From positions 446,340 through 510,339 of the forward strand of contig LNGK01000008.1 in assembly GCA_001510575.1 (NCBI GenBank): DNA of 64,000 nt, given 5' to 3'. Every line of letters starts with the position of its first letter. Position 1 is the stretch's first letter. The notes under the pieces are model-generated. The model was not told the DNA's origin. It saw only the letters and a list, made by a program, of their open reading frames with translations, and did no database searches. Of the stretch, positions 59,253 through 64,000 are shown piece by piece. The stretch comes from Knoxdaviesia capensis. Taxonomy: Eukaryota; Ascomycota; Sordariomycetes; Microascales; Gondwanamycetaceae. Made by a program: the position numbers and the translations under genes.

Positions 59253-60646
59253 CTAGGATTTTGTAAATCACCGACTACCTGGTTGAAGAGCTGAAATTGG
59301 AGATGATATTTCACAGGGCTTCATCTTTGATGTTTCGCTGATCAAACTCTCTCTCTGCATGAACTCCTGCAAAGACCGTCTTCTTGATAGACGCGAGCTT
59401 CAAAGCTGACGGTTTATGCAGCCACGAAATGACGGTGGCGCCGTGCTGACTGACGGCTGGGGCGCGAAATCTCCACTGGCCAAGAGCCATCGAATCGACT
59501 CCAAATAACACGCCCCGTACAGCGTCAGCTCCAAGGACAGTTTCGTCACAAATGGGGGGTAGCAGACACTTGCTTCCAGCATCTGCCACGATTACACACT
59601 TACGCAGGGGGGTTTTTTTTTTGTCTCTCCAATTCTCGACCATCACCAGATGACAAGCCGGGCTAGAATTTGGGTTGCGGGCAAGAATGAGCGGTCAAGT
59701 TTGGGTTCTCTCTCCTTTCCCTTCTGGTAATAGACAAATCGAAAACCGTGAAAAATCAACCCCGAAGACTCTCACATCTATCCTCCCAGTTGATCTCACA
59801 GTCTCCGCAAGTTCCCCCCAGATGCTTGGGCTCACACAATCTCGTTCAGCCTGGGCAGACTCGGACGGGCCGGCCCAGCAGGGTGATGTTCACCAAGGAG
59901 TAAGTCCTTGACGATTCTTCCTGACACATGTCCTATAGGGGGAAGTTGACCAGCAGAGTTTGTTAACGTTGCGAGATGGTCCGGAATACAGAAGAGTTAT
60001 GGATTAGGTTTACTGTTGACGGGCTGGTGGCGGCTGAGCCAGGTTCTCCCTGGTTGTGCAGCCTTTGTTGGAAGCCCGAGCACGGCCGTCCATGCAGCCC
60101 ACCCACAGCCCTTCGCTGTCTTGATAATATTATTAACAGCTGTTTTTTTGGGGTTTCTTTTCAGCTGAGACCACTTGACCTGGCCCAGCTGAAGACCCTT
60201 TTTTTTTTTTGGTGTTCCTGAAAACACTGGGGCGGCCCTTGCTCAAGTTCGTCTCCAACCGTAAAGAAGAACACGAAGTTGTAAAAAAATAGTTCCCTTC
60301 TGTTTTTCTTTTTCTCCTTTTCTAAGACAACCCTCTTGTAAAATTCTTTCCTTCGGCTGGTCTGTCTGTCCTCTTGAAATCTCCCCGATCCCCCTTTGTT
60401 CCCACGCAATCCCAGCACTGATGAGCTCAGGCTGGACCGCGGGGGTCTGTCGAATATTTCTCCATCTTTGTAATTCCCGTAGCATTCTGGCAAGGATTGC
60501 ATTACGTGAAATGGCCGGACAGGGCAATACCACTATAGCCGTAGTAATAAGCTCTTGGTACTGAAGAGGCTGTGGTAGGCAAATGGCGTTTTTATACGAA
60601 AATAGGCTGCCTATATAGCATCACATAATACTCGGAGTGGGATTTT
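59253..60646. other. Spacer between the two HNH relics
   Basis: On the minus strand, 59314-59240 may contain a further N-terminal fragment of the HNH relic in another frame (FQLFNQVVGDLQNPSIHYQS). The minus-strand open frame 59646-59311 is not recognised. The remainder shows nothing. Confidence 0.4.
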
Positions 60647-60835
60647 GTGCTTACGCTTCTTTTAGCTAACATCACACCCATAGGAGAAAGTTTCACTCTC
60701 TTCGGCATTCCCCATCCGCACCATCCACAGACATCATCTCTCTCGAGACGCTGTTTTGGGCATCGCGAGATCCCCTCACCCAATCCCTGTGAGCACAACG
60801 ATGCGCTCCGCATATTCTGCTTTATTGTAAACCCT

Positions 60836-61465
60836 CTCATTGAGGAGGAGGAAGCACACCCCGTACCGACAACCTCGTACCGCCGTGAAACACTGGCCAA
60901 ATTAGCCCACTTTGCGGCGAGTGACTTCTCCAAGGATTGCATTCTTCGGGCTTTTTTCTTTGCTGGTGATGTTCCACTCGACGGCCCCGAGCCCGATATG
61001 GCCAGGCCATCCTTGAAGGACCGGCTCTCATCGCTTCGCGAAACCTGTTTGGTCCGGGATCATCACCGCTGTGTAAAATCCAGAGGGATGGTATACCGAA
61101 CGCGACCGATGACGAAGGAAACCGCCTTGCGAGGCCGTTTGGGCTCCTCGAGATCGCCCATGTTGTGCCATATGCGCTGATAGCAAGACGCATCCCTCCC
61201 TATAACATGCTCTTCGATCGCGTCACGCGTCGCCTCTTCTTTCTGAGACACATACTACTGTACTATTGACCTGCCATCGCCACGGCCCCTTGCTTTGCAC
61301 CGTGCCATTGCGTACATCCTTCACCTATCTGCCGCCGGTGACTACCTTGACCGGATCCTGCTAGACCTAGGCCGGTTGGCCCTGAGTGCTGACGGATCTA
61401 CGGATCTCGGGGCCTTGGTGTCTCTGCGAGTTGGCGAATGGAACAGTTCTCTCACGGCTTGCTGA
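60836..61465 (+). pseudogene. Second HNH_2-type nuclease relic, internally deleted
   Basis: Coding remains on the plus strand begin with a helical region (ETLAKLAHFAASDFSKDCIL) and the start of an HNH_2 domain (RETCLVRDHHRCVKS). The frame then shifts near 61080-61090 to one that reads RDGIPNATDDEGNR and LLEIAHVVPYALIARRI, which contains the conserved His of the domain. The middle of the domain (the LDMF to LHxAF part) is missing. A third piece from about 61262 reads TIDLPSPRPLALHRAIAYIL, which is the C-terminal signature of the family, and ends at the stop at 61463-61465. A frameshift plus an internal deletion make this a pseudogene. It points away from the relic at 58227-59252. Confidence 0.7.
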
Positions 61466-62093
61466 AAAGAGTAGAGAAAATATAGAATTGGTTCTGTCGG
61501 GCCTGGTTATACAATTGGGACTTTAAAGTCTCGGTATAGTTTGTAGATTCAAGTAAATACTTGGTTTAGCCTGCTCCACCACCACCACCAAACACCAGGT
61601 GGGCCGTGTGCGTGGTGGCGTCTGAAGATATGAGCACTTGGGACAATCTCATTTAAGAACTTGTGCTGTAGTGCACGTGTACTGTAAGTGGCTGATATGC
61701 CCAACATGAGGTGCAAACACAAGTGAGGTACTGTGCCTATAGACTCCGTGGTAGGAGAAACTGGTGCTAGCGCAAACGACCTGTGTTAAAAGAAAAGGGG
61801 AAATGAATCTCCATCCTAGGTGGTTTCTTGGGCCCATTTCTGACGAGGTGTGGGCCTTTGCCAACCGTTTGTGCGTATACACCAACACTGTCTGTCTGCC
61901 AATACCGCGTTTGATACTCGGAAAATGGACAACCCGGGTTGGATTCTGGCCTCTGTGTCCCGGACTATTCTAGTCTGTTGCTTTCTCTTTCTCTCTCTCT
62001 GTTTCTCTCTCTTTCTCTCGGGTTCCCTAATTCTTCCATTATCCCTGGTTCTTGCCTGCTCCATCACCACCTCCCCTCAAAAACCGAAAAGAT

Positions 62094-62145
<52 letters not shown>

Positions 62146-62502
62146 GGCAAGTTGGATTGGCCTAGAGAACCTGGCCGAAGTGGCGTGGATGGGCTGGGGC
62201 CAAGGGCGATACGAACTGGCCGCCAACCCGGTTTTGAACCACCCAAGAAGGACTAGTCCCAGATCTCCGAGACGGCACCCCCAAGCCACGGCCTGACCAT
62301 CACGGTCCCGTCTGTTCTGATCACCCTTCTACTTTCTCTTCACGCCTGTTCTGAACAGAGGGGCGGCGGGCGGCGGGCGGCCCCCTTTTAACGTTGCCAC
62401 TTCTACAGTAGGTCGTCGCAGTGTAGTAGTTCTCGTAAGGGCATCCATGTATAGCGGATAGACGATCATCACGTTCTTTTGGCCTTCTAGCCTCCTCGGC
62501 GG
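61466..62502. other. Repeat-rich intergenic region
   Basis: This contains CT-rich sequence at 61970-62020, the long (CA)n at 62095-62143 and TACTGTA-type motifs at 61680 and 62404. No gene is supported. Confidence 0.5.
62095..62143. repeat. (CA)24 microsatellite
   Basis: An uninterrupted CA dinucleotide run of about 24 units, the longest simple repeat in the window. Confidence 0.95.
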
Positions 62503-62680
62503 CCCCCCCCCCCCCCCCCNNNNNNNNNNNNNNNNNNNNNNNNNNNNNNNNNNNNNNNNNNNNNNNNNNNNNNNNNNNNNNNNNNNNNNNNNNNNNNNNN
62601 NNNNNNNNNNNNNNNNNNNNNNNNNNNNNNNNNNNNNNNNNNNNNNNNNNNNNNNNNNNNNNNGGGGGGGGGGGGGGGGG
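62503..62680. other. Scaffold gap flanked by C17 and G17
   Basis: The left contig ends in 17 C (62503-62519), then come 144 N (62520-62663), and the right contig begins with 17 G (62664-62680). The missing sequence is probably a homopolymer-rich or hairpin-forming stretch that stopped sequencing. The N count may be only a scaffolding estimate. Confidence 0.9.
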
Positions 62681-64000
62681 TTTAGGTTATTTCGCGTCCT
62701 CACTTGGCCCCATCTCGCTTGGCTCGTCTGTGTTTCGCTTCCGCCGCCGGTCTGGTGTCATATTAGCGTGAGCCACAATTTTTCTTTCTTCCCTCCTCGT
62801 TTGCCGTGATCAGCCTTGGGGGGGAGAGGAAGCCGAGGGCTACAAATGGGATGTTAGACGGTGTCAAGTAGACCCTATTCATCTGAGATCTATGCTAAGC
62901 CAGAAGCATATGTACCGTCGTGATGATCGGTCTGCTCCAGTCCTCCCGAAGGAGACAACATAGGGTGAGTTCAGCAATGCCCATCACGCTACAAGCTGGA
63001 GACAAGAGCTTCTTGATCAGCAAACCAATGAAACCTACGGTGTTTCTCGATGCAGAATCACCGCAGCAAGTATCTCCCACAGTACATCTCTACATGTATC
63101 AGTACGTGAGTGCGGATTGCTGTATATACTAAGAGAGACAACAACGCCCACCAAGACACACCGCGCAACAACCAGACCGAGAAGAGAGATCGACGGGAGA
63201 CACACCACCACCGTCCTCGAGAAACAGAGAGACGAGGCTCACATATCTTCAGGTCTGTCCCACAACAAAAAAACAACATGTCGAGAGAGAAGTGACGCGT
63301 TCAATCTGGATGGTTCTCGATCCGCGGTGGGCATGCTGTACCCCCCTCCTATCTCCGATGCAAATGCAAGTGTGCGGCACCGCAAGAAAACCTAGTTGAG
63401 CTGAAAGCAACCTGTCAACCGGGGGGCGGCGGCCGATCATCAGCTCACAAAGCATTTGCTGACACTGGCGTGTGGAACAGGACAACCCCCATACACTTGC
63501 AGCAGCATTGTCACGGGCGTATCCTCTCGATTGAGCATCACCAGAAATGGCCGGGTGCATAAGAAACCAAGGTCGTGAAGGTTCCAAGTCAGAAACAGAG
63601 AGAGGAAGGTAAGCGTGTCTCATCATATCCAAGAGAAGAATAATCTTGTTCTGGGCGGCGAAAAGGCTTCACCGCACCGTTCCCGCAAAGAAAGAGTGTG
63701 TTGGGCGGTGAACAAGTCCAGCGAAGACACAGATTCGGTACAAGCGGGTGCTCTCTCTCTCTCTGCTCACATTCGTTCCGCACACACCAGACCCGATGGT
63801 CCAGCGGAGAGGACCGCCAGTCATGAACAGACGTGTCGAGCCAGAGTGTCCCACAGGGACGTGAGTCGGCTGACCTTCAACCCATCTCTTCATGAGCTAC
63901 GTCCGCCCGGATGAAATCAGACGACGGCAGCAGGAAACAACAAACTGGCAGACGCACAAGGCTGGACGTGTTCTATTGAACACTCACTACCTAGACACAC
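62681..64000. other. End of window, no supported gene
   Basis: Short mixed open frames on both strands without domain features. Nothing beyond ordinary intergenic composition is seen. Confidence 0.5.

Noticed and set aside
59311..59646. Minus-strand 111-residue open frame next to the HNH relic
   Set aside because: It might be an upstream exon of the relic, but it shows no resemblance to the family and no splice signals that join it in frame.
61566..61616. CRISPR-like or tandem repeat around CCACCACCACC...GTGGTGG
   Set aside because: It is a short trinucleotide run facing an imperfect complement. There is no regular repeat-spacer pattern, and CRISPR arrays are not expected in a fungus.

Overview
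This is a piece of a filamentous ascomycete genome (Pezizomycotina; Eurotiomycetes is my best guess). Genes have short GT-AG introns with CTRAY-like branch sites, exons are GC-rich at third codon positions, promoters are CT-rich, and one transposon carries an extreme RIP (repeat-induced point mutation) signature. I could not place it to species. Coding regions hold roughly half of the window. Two stretches, 8.7-23.0 kb and 52.4-58.2 kb, are close to gene-free.

Layout. 2.7-8.7 kb: a very long Ser/Pro-rich coiled-coil protein (+). 8.7-23.0 kb: a gene desert whose only solid feature is an intron-containing tRNA-Leu(CAG) (-). 23.0-24.6 kb: a Mep2-type ammonium transporter (+). 26.0-28.9 kb: a family X DNA polymerase, POL4/lambda type (+), convergent with a Rad60/Esc2/NIP45-type SUMO-like-domain gene (-, 29.6-31.6 kb) interrupted by a small assembly defect. 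That gene diverges from LSM6 (+, 32.3-32.7 kb), which converges on a class I methyltransferase (-, 32.9-33.9 kb) carrying an 11-nt microexon. 35.05-36.22 kb: a dead Tc1/mariner-like element with 89-bp terminal inverted repeats (TIRs) and a TA target duplication. Its interior has no CpA or TpG for 837 bases. It ends 166 bp before the start codon of the tubulin chaperone TBCE/PAC2 (+, 36.4-38.5 kb). Then follow a CCCH zinc-finger protein (+, 39.7-41.0 kb), an aldo/keto reductase of the pyridoxal-reductase type (+, 42.3-43.4 kb), a membrane-anchored monothiol glutaredoxin of the Grx6/7 type (-, 44.8-45.7 kb), a small unknown spliced gene (+, 47.2-47.7 kb) and a large DUF1765/UPF0592 protein (-, 48.6-52.4 kb). 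From 52.4 kb on there is little except two relics of fungal HNH-nuclease (HNH_2) genes facing away from each other (58.2-59.3 kb minus, 60.8-61.5 kb plus) and a 144-N gap at 62.5 kb.

The block from 23 to 52 kb is ordinary housekeeping: nitrogen uptake, DNA repair and SUMO-linked genome stability (POL4 beside the Rad60/Esc2-like gene), RNA decay and splicing (LSM6), microtubule biogenesis (TBCE) and secretory-pathway redox (Grx6/7). No biosynthetic cluster or operon-like unit is visible. The unusual material is the RIP-destroyed element in the TBCE promoter, the paired HNH relics, the microexon, a palindromic TACTGTA motif repeated through the noncoding DNA, and a tandem TTAGGGTATCCC motif in the divergent Rad60-like/LSM6 promoter.
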